Positions 40,609 to 49,499 of a stretch of DNA of 64,000 nt are shown here, piece after piece. The stretch lies in assembly GCA_025153775.1 (NCBI GenBank), contig JAOALC010000004.1, positions 372,001-436,000 of the forward strand. The letters run 5' to 3'. The stretch comes from SAR92 clade bacterium H231. GTDB taxonomy: Bacteria; Pseudomonadota; Gammaproteobacteria; Pseudomonadales; Porticoccaceae. A program made the translations under genes and the position numbers. Positions within the stretch are counted from its first letter, which is position 1. Every line of letters begins with the position of its first letter. The notes below the pieces were generated by a model. It saw only the letters and a list, made by a program, of their open reading frames with translations, was not told where the DNA came from and made no database searches.

Positions 40609-41289
40609 TTAATTATTGCTCACTAATCGCAGCGCACCTGCAATAGCCAGGGGACATAGAGCTACGGCAGCGCTGAGCATTGCTGCCAATACCGCCAGAG
40701 GCCCCAACCAGTTCAGACCGTCTATGGCGGACTGCACTGCCGCACTGCCAAAAATAATTACTGGCATATACAGCGGAATAACCAGTACAGACAACAGCAG
40801 CCCACCTTTGCGCAGCGACACAGTCAGCGCAGCGCCCACAGCGCCAATCAGGCTTAGACAGGCGGTGCCCAGCGCTAGGCTGGCCATCATAGGCAAGAGT
40901 CCCGCGGCCGGCAGCGACAGCATAAGGCCTATCAGCGGCGACACTAGCGTCAGGGGCAAGCCTGTTACCAACCAGTGAGCTAAAATCTTACCCAGCACAG
41001 GCAGAGCTAAAAGCTGCGGCGAAATAAGCAACTGCTCGAGCGAACCGTCCTGGTAGTCACTGGCAAACAGCGTCTCGGTGGACAGCAGCGTCGCCAGTAG
41101 CGCCATAACCCAAATAATTCCCGGGGCCAGTTCGGCCAGCCGGGCCGAATCCGGGCTGATTCCCAGGGGAATCAAAGTCGATACCAGTACAAAAAATATC
41201 AGCGGGCTGGCCACCTCACCTCTGCGCCTGTAAGCCAGAAGCAAATCGCGCCGCAGGTAACCGGCAAAACCCTGACTTTCGGCGATCAT
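40609..41289 (-). CDS. ccmB: Haem exporter permease CcmB
   Basis: The membrane partner of the CcmA ATPase in the CcmABCD complex. The 226 residues have six hydrophobic helices; FFVLVSTLIPLGISPD and the DYQDGSLEQLLISP loop (contact to the ATPase) are characteristic. Its start overlaps the ccmA stop by 4 nt. Confidence 0.95.
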   Translation of the reverse strand: MIAESQGFAGYLRRDLLLAYRRRGEVASPLIFFVLVSTLIPLGISPDSARLAELAPGIIWVMALLATLLSTETLFASDYQDGSLEQLLISPQLLALPVLGKILAHWLVTGLPLTLVSPLIGLMLSLPAAGLLPMMASLALGTACLSLIGAVGAALTVSLRKGGLLLSVLVIPLYMPVIIFGSAAVQSAIDGLNWLGPLAVLAAMLSAAVALCPLAIAGALRLVSNN

Positions 41290-41927
41290 AATGGCAGCCC
41301 AATATCGCTGTGAGGCTCGACAACATATGTACGCAACCCATCAATAGGTAGATTCTGATGAGTCGACAGTACCACTGCACCGCCCCGCTGCAAATGGGCT
41401 TCCAGCTGGTGCTGCAAATTCAGCACACCCTGCTTGTCAATGGAGGTAAAGGGCTCGTCCAGGTACCAGATTGCTGCCTTGCTTGTACTTAGCCGCGCCA
41501 GCGCTACTCGCCGGTGCTGGCCCGCCGACAGGCTGTAACAGGGCACATCTGTATAGCCGCGCAGACCCACAGCGTCCAGGGCCAGTGCAATCTCTGCAGC
41601 GCTGGTGGAGGCAGGGCTCATCCAGCGCAAATTTTCTTCCGCCGAGAGTGTCATTTTAACGCCAGACTGGTGCCCTATATAAAGGATGTTATCCAGATAT
41701 TCATAGCGACAATCTTGCACTGGCCGGCCCAGGTAGAGCACTTTGCCTGAAGTCGGCTGCAGAGCACTGGTCATCAGGCGCATCAGGGTAGTTTTACCTG
41801 CGCCATTGGCACCTTCGAGCTGCACAATATCTCCAGCGGCAACGGAAAAGTTGGCTGGTTTAAAGACATGGCAGTCGTCGCGCTCAAAAGCGAGTTGTTC
41901 GACTGTTATAAGAGGTGATGTGGACAA
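41286..41927 (-). CDS. ccmA: Cytochrome c biogenesis ABC ATPase CcmA
   Basis: ABC-type ATPase that powers release of haem-loaded CcmE. The 213 residues have Walker A LEGANGAGKTTL, signature SLSAGQHRRVALAR and Walker B AIWYLDEPFTSID. An in-frame TGA lies 6 nt upstream of the proposed TTG start at 41927, and no ATG precedes the conserved region, so TTG (or CTG 41930) is the likely start; no strong Shine-Dalgarno is visible. First gene of the complete ccmABCDEFGHI operon. Confidence 0.95.
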   Translation of the reverse strand: MSTSPLITVEQLAFERDDCHVFKPANFSVAAGDIVQLEGANGAGKTTLMRLMTSALQPTSGKVLYLGRPVQDCRYEYLDNILYIGHQSGVKMTLSAEENLRWMSPASTSAAEIALALDAVGLRGYTDVPCYSLSAGQHRRVALARLSTSKAAIWYLDEPFTSIDKQGVLNLQHQLEAHLQRGGAVVLSTHQNLPIDGLRTYVVEPHSDIGLPL

Positions 41928-42027
41928 CAGTGTTCACGCGGCCTGGTTAATTTGCGAGGCACATTATGCCAAAGATCAGACATCAAATGTTGTCTTTAAT
42001 GTGCGGGGCTGGGTCAGTCAGAAAGAT

Positions 42028-42237
42028 CTAATCAAAGTCGTCGTCAAAATCATATTCCTGGACCTGCTTGTCAATACGGGCCTGCTCAAGTTTCAGTTCC
42101 AACCTGCGCCGGGATTCAAGCTTGATCTGAGCCTGCTGTTTGTCTGACAGGGTATTTTCAGCTTCTGACTCAGCCAGATTGGCATCGGAATCTTCCAGCT
42201 GTTCTTCGCTGTCTAATTCATCAAGATCATCACTCAT
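42028..42237 (-). CDS. Small acidic protein, possibly PA3496-like
   Basis: 69 residues: a very acidic N-terminal half (DDLDELDSEEQLEDSDANLAE), then RRRLELKLEQARIDKQVQEYDFDDDFD. The short basic helix followed by an acidic C-terminus resembles the PA3496 family of small proteins suggested to act in envelope integrity; the match is by pattern only. It is located alone between ccmA and the divergent msrA. Confidence 0.55.
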   Translation of the reverse strand: MSDDLDELDSEEQLEDSDANLAESEAENTLSDKQQAQIKLESRRRLELKLEQARIDKQVQEYDFDDDFD

Positions 42238-42443
42238 ACAAAAACCTCAACTAGGCTCGGAGGACATTGTTACTGGTTAGCTGCGGCCAGGAACCCGAAA
42301 AGCGAAAAATAAGTCTAAAATCTCTCTCCGTCAAGAAATTAAATGCATCCGGGAACCTCTTCTGCGCAGCTACTTCAAACCACCGAGAACTGAGTTGCGT
42401 AATAGATAACATGAGTACCCAGGCAACTAAACGGAGAACTACT

Positions 42444-43064
42444 TTGATTTCACAATCTGTGCGCCCCATCTTCCATGCCCTCTCGGCAGCACTGCTGCTC
42501 GCCCTAGCTGCAGCTGCGCCAACCCAGACCATGGCCGACGAAGAGACGGCGATTTTCGCCGGAGGCTGTTTTTGGTGTATGGAGAGCGATTTTGAGAAGC
42601 TTGAAGGCGTTAAATCTGTGGTCTCCGGCTATATTGGCGGCCATGTGCCAAACCCTACTTACAAGCAGGTATCTTCCGGCACCACAGGCCACACTGAAGC
42701 AGTGGAGATTAGGTTTGATAACCAGCAGATCAGCTTTGAACAGCTACTAGAGTATTTTTGGGTCAATATTGACCCACTGGATGGGGGCGGTCAATTTTGC
42801 GATCGCGGCCAGCAGTATCGCAGTGAATTATTCTATCTGAGCGACCGGCAGCAACTGGCAGCTCAGGCATCTATTGCAGCTTTAGAGGCGCAGCCCCAGT
42901 TTGCCGGCAAGATTAAAACCCAACTGAGGGCGGCTGCGGAATTCTATGTGGCCGAGGGGTACCACCAGGATTATTACCTAAAGAACCCCACCAGATACAA
43001 CTACTACCGCTGGAGCTGCGGCCGAGATAAACGCCTGGGTCAGCTGTGGGGTAAAGAGGGTTAG
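42444..43064 (+). CDS. msrA: Exported peptide-methionine (S)-S-oxide reductase MsrA
   Basis: MsrA reduces methionine-S-sulfoxide in oxidised proteins. The active site GGCFWCMESDFEKLEG, the GYIGGHVPNPTYKQVSSGTTGHTEAVEI block and YRSELFY are canonical. I place the start at TTG 42444, with GGAG 7 nt upstream, giving a signal peptide (ISQSVRPIFHALSAALLLAL... TMA) and a 206-residue precursor; ATG 42411 is an in-frame alternative without a good Shine-Dalgarno. A periplasmic MsrA would protect envelope proteins. It converges with the usp gene 13 nt away. Confidence 0.88.
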   Translation: MISQSVRPIFHALSAALLLALAAAAPTQTMADEETAIFAGGCFWCMESDFEKLEGVKSVVSGYIGGHVPNPTYKQVSSGTTGHTEAVEIRFDNQQISFEQLLEYFWVNIDPLDGGGQFCDRGQQYRSELFYLSDRQQLAAQASIAALEAQPQFAGKIKTQLRAAAEFYVAEGYHQDYYLKNPTRYNYYRWSCGRDKRLGQLWGKEG

Positions 43065-43076
43065 GGTCGGAGAGCC

Positions 43077-43970
43077 TCAGTGTACAACCAGCATATCCGA
43101 GGTTAGGTAGTGGAGAACCTTCTCAGAGGTGTTGCCAATAAATTTGCCCGCCAATCCGCGATTGGCGGCGCTGCCAATTACTAACAGAGAGCTGTCTCCC
43201 ACCAGCTCAGCCAGCTCTCGCTCCACCTGACCAGTGAGCACCTTGACCCCCGCCTGCACCCTCAGCTCTGCGCAGTGGTTGTTGAGCTGCTCCTCCGCAT
43301 TGGCTAAGGCCTGCTGGGCATTTTCATGCCAGAGTATCGACTGGCCGGGCAGTGGGGGTACATAGGCGGTGGCCACGGTGGCTGCGCTAAAATCCGGTAT
43401 TACAGAGACCAGCTCCAGAGGTAGATCGAGCGCCTCAGACATGGCTCGAGCTTTTAAAATTACCTTCTTGCCCAGCACACCGTGCTCTCGACTTTCATCC
43501 AGGGTGCCCACAGCTGCAACTACTTTCTCCAGGCTCTGGCCCTCGCCATTGACCAGCCAGACTGGGCACTGGGCGTCGCGCAACAGATGCCAGTCTTCGG
43601 GGGTTTTAAATATCTTGGCAATACGCGACTGCTGGTCACCTGCAACCTTGATAATAAGGTCTGCCTCCATACTGTTGGCTGTGTCGACCACCGATTTGTT
43701 CCAGCGCTTACCCCAGACCATATTGGAAGAAAAGTGGATATTGTAACGATCTGTGAGTAGCCGCAGATGGGTCTCGGCCTCGTCGAGCAATGCCTGCTTA
43801 ATATCTCTGTAGTTATCGAAGCCTATATATTTATGCATCTCTTCGATCTGATCGTAAACCGTCATCAAGACTCGCAGCTTGGCCTGGTTGTGGTCTGTCA
43901 ATGCCACCGCCTGCTGCATGGCTAACTGATCCTTATCGGATCCATCTAGAACCACCAGAATATTTTCCAC
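43077..43970 (-). CDS. Tandem-domain universal stress protein (UspE-like)
   Basis: 297 residues made of two Usp domains (about 1-140 and 150-297). The second domain has the ATP-binding-type GDSSLLVIGSAANRGLAGKFIGNTSEKVLH; the first is degenerate in that loop. Start GTG 43970 has GGAGACA just upstream; a GTG at 44000 is also in frame. The gene is divergent from an FNR/ANR regulator with an FNR box between them. Usp genes are classic ANR targets in Pseudomonas during oxygen limitation, which fits. Confidence 0.88.
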   Translation of the reverse strand: MENILVVLDGSDKDQLAMQQAVALTDHNQAKLRVLMTVYDQIEEMHKYIGFDNYRDIKQALLDEAETHLRLLTDRYNIHFSSNMVWGKRWNKSVVDTANSMEADLIIKVAGDQQSRIAKIFKTPEDWHLLRDAQCPVWLVNGEGQSLEKVVAAVGTLDESREHGVLGKKVILKARAMSEALDLPLELVSVIPDFSAATVATAYVPPLPGQSILWHENAQQALANAEEQLNNHCAELRVQAGVKVLTGQVERELAELVGDSSLLVIGSAANRGLAGKFIGNTSEKVLHYLTSDMLVVH

Positions 43971-44080
43971 AATCTGTCTCCATAGTTGACTAGGCTGCAC
44001 CTGATAGGAAACAGCTTTATTTTAAGTCTAGCCAGCCTCAAGCAGGAAAAACTGAGATTCTGAGTATTTACAGAGCCAGC

Positions 44081-44094
44081 ATGATTTAGATCAA
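44081..44094. promoter_or_regulatory. FNR/ANR box between usp and fnr
   Basis: ATGAT-TTAG-ATCAA matches the FNR consensus TTGAT-N4-ATCAA at 9 of 10 defined bases. A -10 like TATACT lies at 44104-44109 on the plus strand, so for fnr the box would cover the -35 region. That position fits autorepression. For the divergent usp gene the box could act as an upstream activator site. Confidence 0.65.
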
Positions 44095-44194
44095 TTCTGT
44101 GTCTATACTTTGAATTACTGACGGCTAATTCCTAGCTTTACAGGCAAGCCAATACGCGAGTTAAACGGACTTAATTTTAGCAACAGGGATTTTT

Positions 44195-44920
44195 ATGCGC
44201 TCTCCTATCCTCAACATTCAACCCAGTAATTGTCATAACTGCCGCATGAGTGCGCTGTGCCTGCCTCTGGCTTTGGACAGCAGTTCTCTGGACCGGCTGG
44301 ATAAAGTCATTGAGCGTGGCCGACCCATACATAAAAATAAGTATATATTTCATGGTGGAGATCCATTTCGCGCGGTTTACGCAATTCGCAGTGGCGCGGT
44401 AAAGTCATTTTGCATCAGCGATGACGGCAGCGAGCAGGTTACTGGCTTCTATTTACCCGGCGAAATTTTTGGCTGGGATGGCATAGATAACAACACCCAC
44501 AGCAATACAGCCACGACCCTGGAAACCACGGCTCTGTGCGAAATCCCCTTTGCCAGATTCGAGGAGATCAGCCGCACCATGCCCATACTGCAAAAGCACT
44601 TTATGCGCCTGATGGCCAAGGAACTTACCTCGGATCAGGAGCTGATCGGTCTGTTGGCAAAAAGCTCCGCCGAAGAGCGGGTAGCTAGTTTGCTACTCAG
44701 TCTGTCGAGTCGGCTGAAACGCCAGCATCTCAGTGCAACTCAGTTTCGCCTTCCTATGTCGCGGGCAGATATTGGCAACTATCTGGGCCTGACCGTCGAA
44801 ACGGTCAGCAGGGTTTTTAGCCGCTTCCAGAGTTTTGATCTGATTCTATGTGATAAAAAAGAGATAGAGATTATTAATCTCAACGGCCTCTCTGCACTGG
44901 CTCACAAGCCAAAAGTCTAG
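44195..44920 (+). CDS. fnr: Oxygen-sensing FNR/ANR-family transcriptional regulator
   Basis: 241 residues of the CRP/FNR superfamily. Three N-terminal Cys (C13, C16, C22 in NCHNCRMSALC) and a fourth in TTALCEIPF are the ligands of the oxygen-labile [4Fe-4S] cluster. YAIRSGAVKSF and GFYLPGEIFGWDGI match the cyclic-nucleotide-like domain. The HTH recognition helix reads GLTVETVSRVFSRF, the FNR type (E-SR) reading TTGAT half sites. AGGGA precedes ATG 44195. It would switch genes such as the divergent usp at low oxygen. Called ANR in Pseudomonas. Confidence 0.94.
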   Translation: MRSPILNIQPSNCHNCRMSALCLPLALDSSSLDRLDKVIERGRPIHKNKYIFHGGDPFRAVYAIRSGAVKSFCISDDGSEQVTGFYLPGEIFGWDGIDNNTHSNTATTLETTALCEIPFARFEEISRTMPILQKHFMRLMAKELTSDQELIGLLAKSSAEERVASLLLSLSSRLKRQHLSATQFRLPMSRADIGNYLGLTVETVSRVFSRFQSFDLILCDKKEIEIINLNGLSALAHKPKV

Positions 44921-44948
44921 CCTGCCAGCCTAAAACTGCACTGTAGTG

Positions 44949-44966
44949 AACCAGTTTTCACTGGTT
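44949..44966 (+). terminator. Hairpin downstream of fnr
   Basis: A perfect 7-bp stem, AACCAGT and ACTGGTT with loop TTTC, lies 29 nt behind the fnr stop. Only a short T tract is present, so it may be a weak terminator or an mRNA-stabilising hairpin. Confidence 0.35.
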
Positions 44967-45022
44967 TCCATTGAGCTGCCATCTCCAGCGCCCTACAATG
45001 GCTAAAACCATTGGAATAATGC

Positions 45023-46255
45023 ATGAAAATCTACCTAGTCGGCGGTGCCGTTCGCGATAAGTTACTCAACTACCCAAGTGATGAAAATGACTGGGTGGTG
45101 GTGGGCAGCTCTCCCGAGCAGATGGTCGATCTGGGTTACCAGCCAGTGGGTCAGGACTTTCCTGTATTTATTAAACCTCAAACTGGCGAAGAGTACGCTC
45201 TGGCTCGCACCGAGCGTAAATCTGGCCATGGCTATCAGGGTTTTACCTTTCACACAGCGGCGGATATCAGTCTCGAGGATGATCTTATCCGCAGAGATTT
45301 GACCATTAATGCCATGGCCGAAGACCACAGAGGCCAACTTATAGACCCCTATGGCGGCCAGCGAGATCTGCAGGCCAAACTGCTGCGCCATGTATCCGAT
45401 GCCTTTACCGAAGATCCCCTGAGAGTGCTGCGTGTAGCGCGCTTTGCAGCCCGCTATCATCATCTGGGCTTTAGCGTAGCACCGGAAACCTTGGCGCTGA
45501 TGAGCAGCATTGCCGCCAGTGGTGAACTGGCTCATCTGGTGGCCGAGCGCGTATGGAAGGAAACTGAGCGCGCGCTGTGTGAGCGGTCACCGGATATCTA
45601 TATCCAGGTATTGCGCGACTGTGGTGCACTGCAGATTCTGCTACCCGAGGTGGAGCAACTATTTGGTATACCTCAGCGAGCTGACTATCACCCGGAAGTG
45701 GACACTGGTATTCACACTCTGATGTCGCTGCAGCAGGCGGCAAAACTATCGGATAAAGCAGAGGTGCGCTTCTCAGTGCTGGTGCACGACCTGGGTAAAG
45801 CAATTACGCCGGACCATGTTCTGCCCAGTCACAAAGGCCATGAGGCCCGCGGATTGCCGCTGGTTAAAGAGGTCTGCGACCGCTTAAAAGTACCCAATGA
45901 TCACCGCCAGCTGGCCATGATAGTCACTGAATTCCATCTGCTCTGTCACAAGGCTTTTGAGTTGCGTCCCGAGACCATTTTAAAGCTATTAAAGGGCATT
46001 GGAGCCCTAAAGCCAGACAACAGGCTCGAGGAGTTTTTACTCAGCTGCGAGGCCGATGCCCGGGGTCGCACTGGTTTTGAAGATCGCGACTACCCTATGG
46101 CGGAGTATTTGCGCCAGGCCCGTGAAGTTGCTCTAGAAGCCGATATATCCGACCTAGTGGCCACAGGTATCAGTGGTGCCGAAATTGGTGCTCAACTCAG
46201 TCAGCGCCAAACTGCAGCTCTTACAGAATTTAAACAAAACTATCCCTCAGATTAG
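45023..46255 (+). CDS. cca: CCA-adding tRNA nucleotidyltransferase with HD domain
   Basis: Adds or repairs the 3' CCA of tRNAs. The 410 residues have the class II nucleotidyltransferase motif VGGAVRDKLLNYPSDENDWVVVG with the metal-binding Asp pair, RRDLTINAMA, the DPLRVLRVARFAARY nucleotide-binding helix, and a C-terminal HD phosphohydrolase domain (VRFSVLVHDLGKA) as in E. coli Cca. The length is normal. Its product acts on tRNAs such as the one at 54.2 kb, although that tRNA encodes its CCA. Confidence 0.97.
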   Translation: MKIYLVGGAVRDKLLNYPSDENDWVVVGSSPEQMVDLGYQPVGQDFPVFIKPQTGEEYALARTERKSGHGYQGFTFHTAADISLEDDLIRRDLTINAMAEDHRGQLIDPYGGQRDLQAKLLRHVSDAFTEDPLRVLRVARFAARYHHLGFSVAPETLALMSSIAASGELAHLVAERVWKETERALCERSPDIYIQVLRDCGALQILLPEVEQLFGIPQRADYHPEVDTGIHTLMSLQQAAKLSDKAEVRFSVLVHDLGKAITPDHVLPSHKGHEARGLPLVKEVCDRLKVPNDHRQLAMIVTEFHLLCHKAFELRPETILKLLKGIGALKPDNRLEEFLLSCEADARGRTGFEDRDYPMAEYLRQAREVALEADISDLVATGISGAEIGAQLSQRQTAALTEFKQNYPSD

Positions 46256-46263
46256 GTGTAACA

Positions 46264-47004
46264 ATGAAGTCAGATAGCAAAACAGTGCTAATTACCGGCG
46301 CGGCACGGCGTATTGGCGCAGTCACAGCTCAACTATTTCACGCTGCGGGCTACAATCTAATTATTCACTACAATCGCAGCGCTGCCGCTGCTGACAAGCT
46401 GTGCGAGCAATTTAATGCCCAGCGCGCCGATAGCTGCCTGCTGGTGCAGAGCGATCTCAATGATATGGCCGGGCTAGATAAAATTGTCGATCTGGTACAG
46501 AGCGTTGGTCGCCTGGATGTGCTGATTAACAATGCCTCGAGCTTTTACCCCACTCCATTGGAAAACTGCGATGAGCAACAGTGGGATGATCTGATTGCCA
46601 GCAATTTAAAAGGGCCGTTTTTTCTGTCTCAAAAGCTGGCGCCAATGCTGATCAAAGCCCAGGGGGCCATTGTTAATATCTCGGATATGCATGCCCGCCA
46701 GGCGCTGCGCAATCATCCGATTTATACAGTAGCCAAGGCCGGCAATATTGCTATGACCAAGTCAATGGCTCTGGATCTGGGCCCGAATGTGCGGGTCAAT
46801 AGTGTGGCGCCAGGCGCAATACTCTGGCCAGAGCATGAAGAAGACGATACAGATAAACAGGATTCGGTGTTGAGCAAGGTACCTATGGGTCGCTTGGGCA
46901 CTGAATCAGATATAGCTGAGACGGCATTCTTTTTAGCGGTTAATGCCACCTATATGACTGGTCAGACTATTGCTGTGGATGGCGGCAGTTCAAATAGCTT
47001 ATAG
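46264..47004 (+). CDS. folM: Pteridine reductase (FolM-like SDR)
   Basis: 246-residue SDR with the pteridine-reductase version of the cofactor motif, ITGAARRIGAVTA (TGxxxRxG with an extra basic residue), INNASSFYPTPL, NISDMHARQ and YTVAKAG. These enzymes reduce dihydrobiopterin/dihydromonapterin or dihydrofolate. The setting between cca and folK/folB supports a folate or pterin role. It begins 8 nt after cca. Confidence 0.85.
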   Translation: MKSDSKTVLITGAARRIGAVTAQLFHAAGYNLIIHYNRSAAAADKLCEQFNAQRADSCLLVQSDLNDMAGLDKIVDLVQSVGRLDVLINNASSFYPTPLENCDEQQWDDLIASNLKGPFFLSQKLAPMLIKAQGAIVNISDMHARQALRNHPIYTVAKAGNIAMTKSMALDLGPNVRVNSVAPGAILWPEHEEDDTDKQDSVLSKVPMGRLGTESDIAETAFFLAVNATYMTGQTIAVDGGSSNSL

Positions 47005-47018
47005 GTGAAAAGAACGAC

Positions 47019-47534
47019 CTAGTTGGCTTTGGTGATATTTAGGCCACGCCATACAAAGGGCACCGGCCAGAGTTGCTGTTTGCTTTTGTCGTAGTCCTGC
47101 CAGTGCTGGGCATAGGACTTTTTGGTGACTGGGTGTAGGCTCTGGGGTGCTAATTCCGCCAGGGGTAAGAGCACAAAAGCATTTTTAAGCACCTCATCTC
47201 TGGGCAGTGAGATGCCCTCAACCTGCCCCACTGTCTCATCTTGACTGAGAATATCTATATCCAGGCTGCGCGAGCCAAACTTTGGCGCGCTGCGGTCGCG
47301 ACCGTTGTTATCCTCTATGCCTTTGAGTATGCGGGAAATCTGTCCCACCCTGAGATCGGACCTGATACCCACCACCAGGTTGTAAAAGCTGTCGCCCTCA
47401 AAGCCCACTGACTCGCTCTCGTACACAGAGGAAATCTTAAGTTCACCAAAATTCTCAGCCAGCGCATCCAGAGCAGCCCCAATATGCAGGTGGCGCTCGA
47501 TATTGCTTCCCAGACTGAGATAGATCAGAGCCAT
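47019..47534 (-). CDS. folK: 6-hydroxymethyl-7,8-dihydropterin pyrophosphokinase
   Basis: FolK transfers pyrophosphate to hydroxymethyldihydropterin in folate synthesis. The 171 residues start LIYLSLGSNIERHL, contain the VYESESVGFEGDSFYN substrate loop, and the family signature RSAPKFGSRSLDIDIL with the metal-binding Asp pair; LPLAELAP follows. It overlaps the folB stop by one base. Confidence 0.95.
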   Translation of the reverse strand: MALIYLSLGSNIERHLHIGAALDALAENFGELKISSVYESESVGFEGDSFYNLVVGIRSDLRVGQISRILKGIEDNNGRDRSAPKFGSRSLDIDILSQDETVGQVEGISLPRDEVLKNAFVLLPLAELAPQSLHPVTKKSYAQHWQDYDKSKQQLWPVPFVWRGLNITKAN

Positions 47535-47890
47535 TACTGTCGCTCACCTCGTTCAATAATAATGCCTACATCCTGACTGTATCTTAGTGCACCAGGCTTG
47601 CTGAGGCGCAGCTTTAACCAGGGCACAGAAAATTCTTCGCGCACAATACGGGCAATCTCTTCAGCCATACGCTCTACCAGCAGAAATTCACTGGCCTCAA
47701 TAAAGGCAATCAGCCGCTTGGCGATCGACTTGTAATTCAGCGCATGTTCAATATCGTCGGTTTCGGCGGCACGGCGAATATCATGGGCCATTTCCAAATC
47801 CAAGCTGATGGTCTGTTTGACCTGGCGCTCCCAATCGTAGATACCAATAATGGTCTCTATGCGCAGATCTCTGATATATACAATGTCCAT
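47534..47890 (-). CDS. folB: Dihydroneopterin aldolase
   Basis: FolB converts dihydroneopterin to hydroxymethyldihydropterin, the substrate of the next gene product FolK. The 118 residues show DIVYIRDLRIETIIGIYDWER, the central YKSIAKRLIAFIEASEFLLVERMAEEIA with the catalytic Glu, and LRLSKPGAL with the conserved Lys. It lies 11 nt behind tsaD and directly before folK. Confidence 0.95.
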   Translation of the reverse strand: MDIVYIRDLRIETIIGIYDWERQVKQTISLDLEMAHDIRRAAETDDIEHALNYKSIAKRLIAFIEASEFLLVERMAEEIARIVREEFSVPWLKLRLSKPGALRYSQDVGIIIERGERQ

Positions 47891-47901
47891 TAACTGTCCT
47901 T

Positions 47902-48939
47902 TTAGCTAGATGCTATGGCTGGCAATTGGTCGAGAGGCCAGCGGGGTGTAGCCAGGATTTCCAGATTATTCGCCTGACCAGCTATCAGCCGCTGACAGCC
48001 TGCATAGGCAATCATGGCTCCATTATCGGTGCAAAACTCATGGCGCGCATAGAATACTTCGGCGCCCTCTTTCGCCAGCGCGACCTCTAGACAGTGACGC
48101 AGCCTACTATTGGCTGACACACCACCAGCAATCACTAGGGTTTTCATCTGGGTCTGAGCCAGAGCGCGACGGCATTTAATCACCAATGTGTCCACCACTG
48201 CCTCCTGAAAGCCCGCGCAGATATCCAAGATGGTTTGATGATCTGGCAAAACATCGTCGCCGCGATGCCTCTGTATCAGATTGCGGGTATAGGTTTTAAG
48301 CCCAGAGAAACTAAAATCCAGGCCCGGACGGTCAGTCATGGGCCGGGGGAAATCGAAGCGATCAATTTGACCGCGATCTGCCATGCTCGCGAGCACAGGC
48401 CCACCGGGGTAATCCAGATCCAGCATTTTGGCGGTTTTATCGAAGGCTTCACCAGCGGCATCATCCAGGGACTCACCCAGCACCTGATAGTCGCCAATAG
48501 CCTTGACTGAGACCAACTGGGTGTGCCCACCAGACACCAACAGGGCCACAAAAGGAAACTTCGGAGGCTTCGGTTCTAACATAGGCGCCAACAGATGCCC
48601 CTCCATATGATGAACACCCAGCACAGGCACATCCAGGGCAAATCCCAGAGCAGTGGCCATAGCACCGCCCACCATCAGAGCGCCCATCAGACCTGGTCCA
48701 GAGGTGTAAGCAATGCCGTCGATGTCCCCTTTATTGACCCCTGCCTTTTCTAGCACTAGCTTTAACAGTGGGATAATCTTTCGCACATGATCTCTGGAGG
48801 CCAGCTCCGGGACCACACCACCATAGTCAGCATGCAGTTTTACCTGGGAGTATAGGGTGTGTGCAAGCAGACCGCGCTCGCTGTCGTAGACAGCCAGACC
48901 GGTTTCATCGCAGGATGTTTCTATTCCCAGCACCAGCAT
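47902..48939 (-). CDS. tsaD: tRNA threonylcarbamoyltransferase subunit TsaD
   Basis: TsaD transfers threonylcarbamoyl to A37 of ANN-decoding tRNAs (t6A). The 345 residues start [19 protein letters not shown], carry the metal-binding [12 protein letters not shown], the ASKH-fold [11 protein letters not shown] and [13 protein letters not shown], and a C-terminal metal Asp in [10 protein letters not shown]. Divergent from rpsU, as in most gammaproteobacteria. Confidence 0.97.
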   Translation of the reverse strand: MLVLGIETSCDETGLAVYDSERGLLAHTLYSQVKLHADYGGVVPELASRDHVRKIIPLLKLVLEKAGVNKGDIDGIAYTSGPGLMGALMVGGAMATALGFALDVPVLGVHHMEGHLLAPMLEPKPPKFPFVALLVSGGHTQLVSVKAIGDYQVLGESLDDAAGEAFDKTAKMLDLDYPGGPVLASMADRGQIDRFDFPRPMTDRPGLDFSFSGLKTYTRNLIQRHRGDDVLPDHQTILDICAGFQEAVVDTLVIKCRRALAQTQMKTLVIAGGVSANSRLRHCLEVALAKEGAEVFYARHEFCTDNGAMIAYAGCQRLIAGQANNLEILATPRWPLDQLPAIASS

Positions 48940-49048
48940 ATAGTTGCTTCTCCAAGCGGTTGAGGGGCATCACTTTAAACCCTCAGCCGCTCCCTGTGAA
49001 CCCGTACTTTAACCCTGTTAAACAGAGTCTAAAAACCCTGCAAAAAAC

Positions 49049-49076
49049 TTTGCATCAATAGCCCTAAGTGTATAGA
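49049..49076 (+). promoter_or_regulatory. Candidate promoter for rpsU operon
   Basis: TTTGCA (49049-49054; 4 of 6) and TATAGA (49071-49076; 4 of 6) are separated by 16 nt, about 70 nt upstream of rpsU. The same interval must also hold the divergent tsaD promoter. Match is modest. Confidence 0.3.
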
Positions 49077-49148
49077 CTACGCGCCCTTGAAGAGTCGAGC
49101 ACAGGTTGGCTGTGTCGGCATTGGTTTTCACTACAGGATTAAGCATTT

Positions 49149-49364
49149 ATGCCAAGCGTTCGAATTAAAGAAAACGAGCCCTTTGACGTAGCACTACGTC
49201 GCTTTAAACGTTCTTGCGAAAAAGCCGGAATACTGGCCAAGGTTCGCAGCTGTGAGTTTTACGAGAAACCCACCTGGGAACGCAAGCGCAAAGCTGCAGC
49301 AGCCGTAAAGCGTAACCAGAAAAAAGTATCTCGCGAATCACGCAAGTTTACTCGACTCTATTAA
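49149..49364 (+). CDS. rpsU: 30S ribosomal protein S21
   Basis: 71 residues, [21 protein letters not shown] followed by the strongly basic helical tail ([16 protein letters not shown]...). bS21 assists initiation on the 30S subunit. First gene of the macromolecular synthesis operon rpsU-yqeY-dnaG-rpoD; an intrinsic terminator just downstream should attenuate read-through into the rest, as in E. coli. Confidence 0.98.
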   Translation: MPSVRIKENEPFDVALRRFKRSCEKAGILAKVRSCEFYEKPTWERKRKAAAAVKRNQKKVSRESRKFTRLY

Positions 49365-49405
49365 GTATTACTCTGGCAGCAGAGTGATTGATGAAAGAGT
49401 TATAG

Positions 49406-49431
49406 CAAAGAGCGCCCGACGGCGCTTTTTG
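49406..49431 (+). terminator. Rho-independent terminator/attenuator after rpsU
   Basis: A stem AGCGCC-CGAC-GGCGCT (49411-49426) is preceded by AAAG and followed by TTTT. It lies between rpsU and yqeY and probably lowers expression of dnaG and rpoD relative to S21. Confidence 0.85.
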
Positions 49432-49499
49432 TGTTTCTGGAATTCGCAAATAGACTCCTGCAGCCCACCATATTACTCAACCCCTAGCGGAGAAACTCC

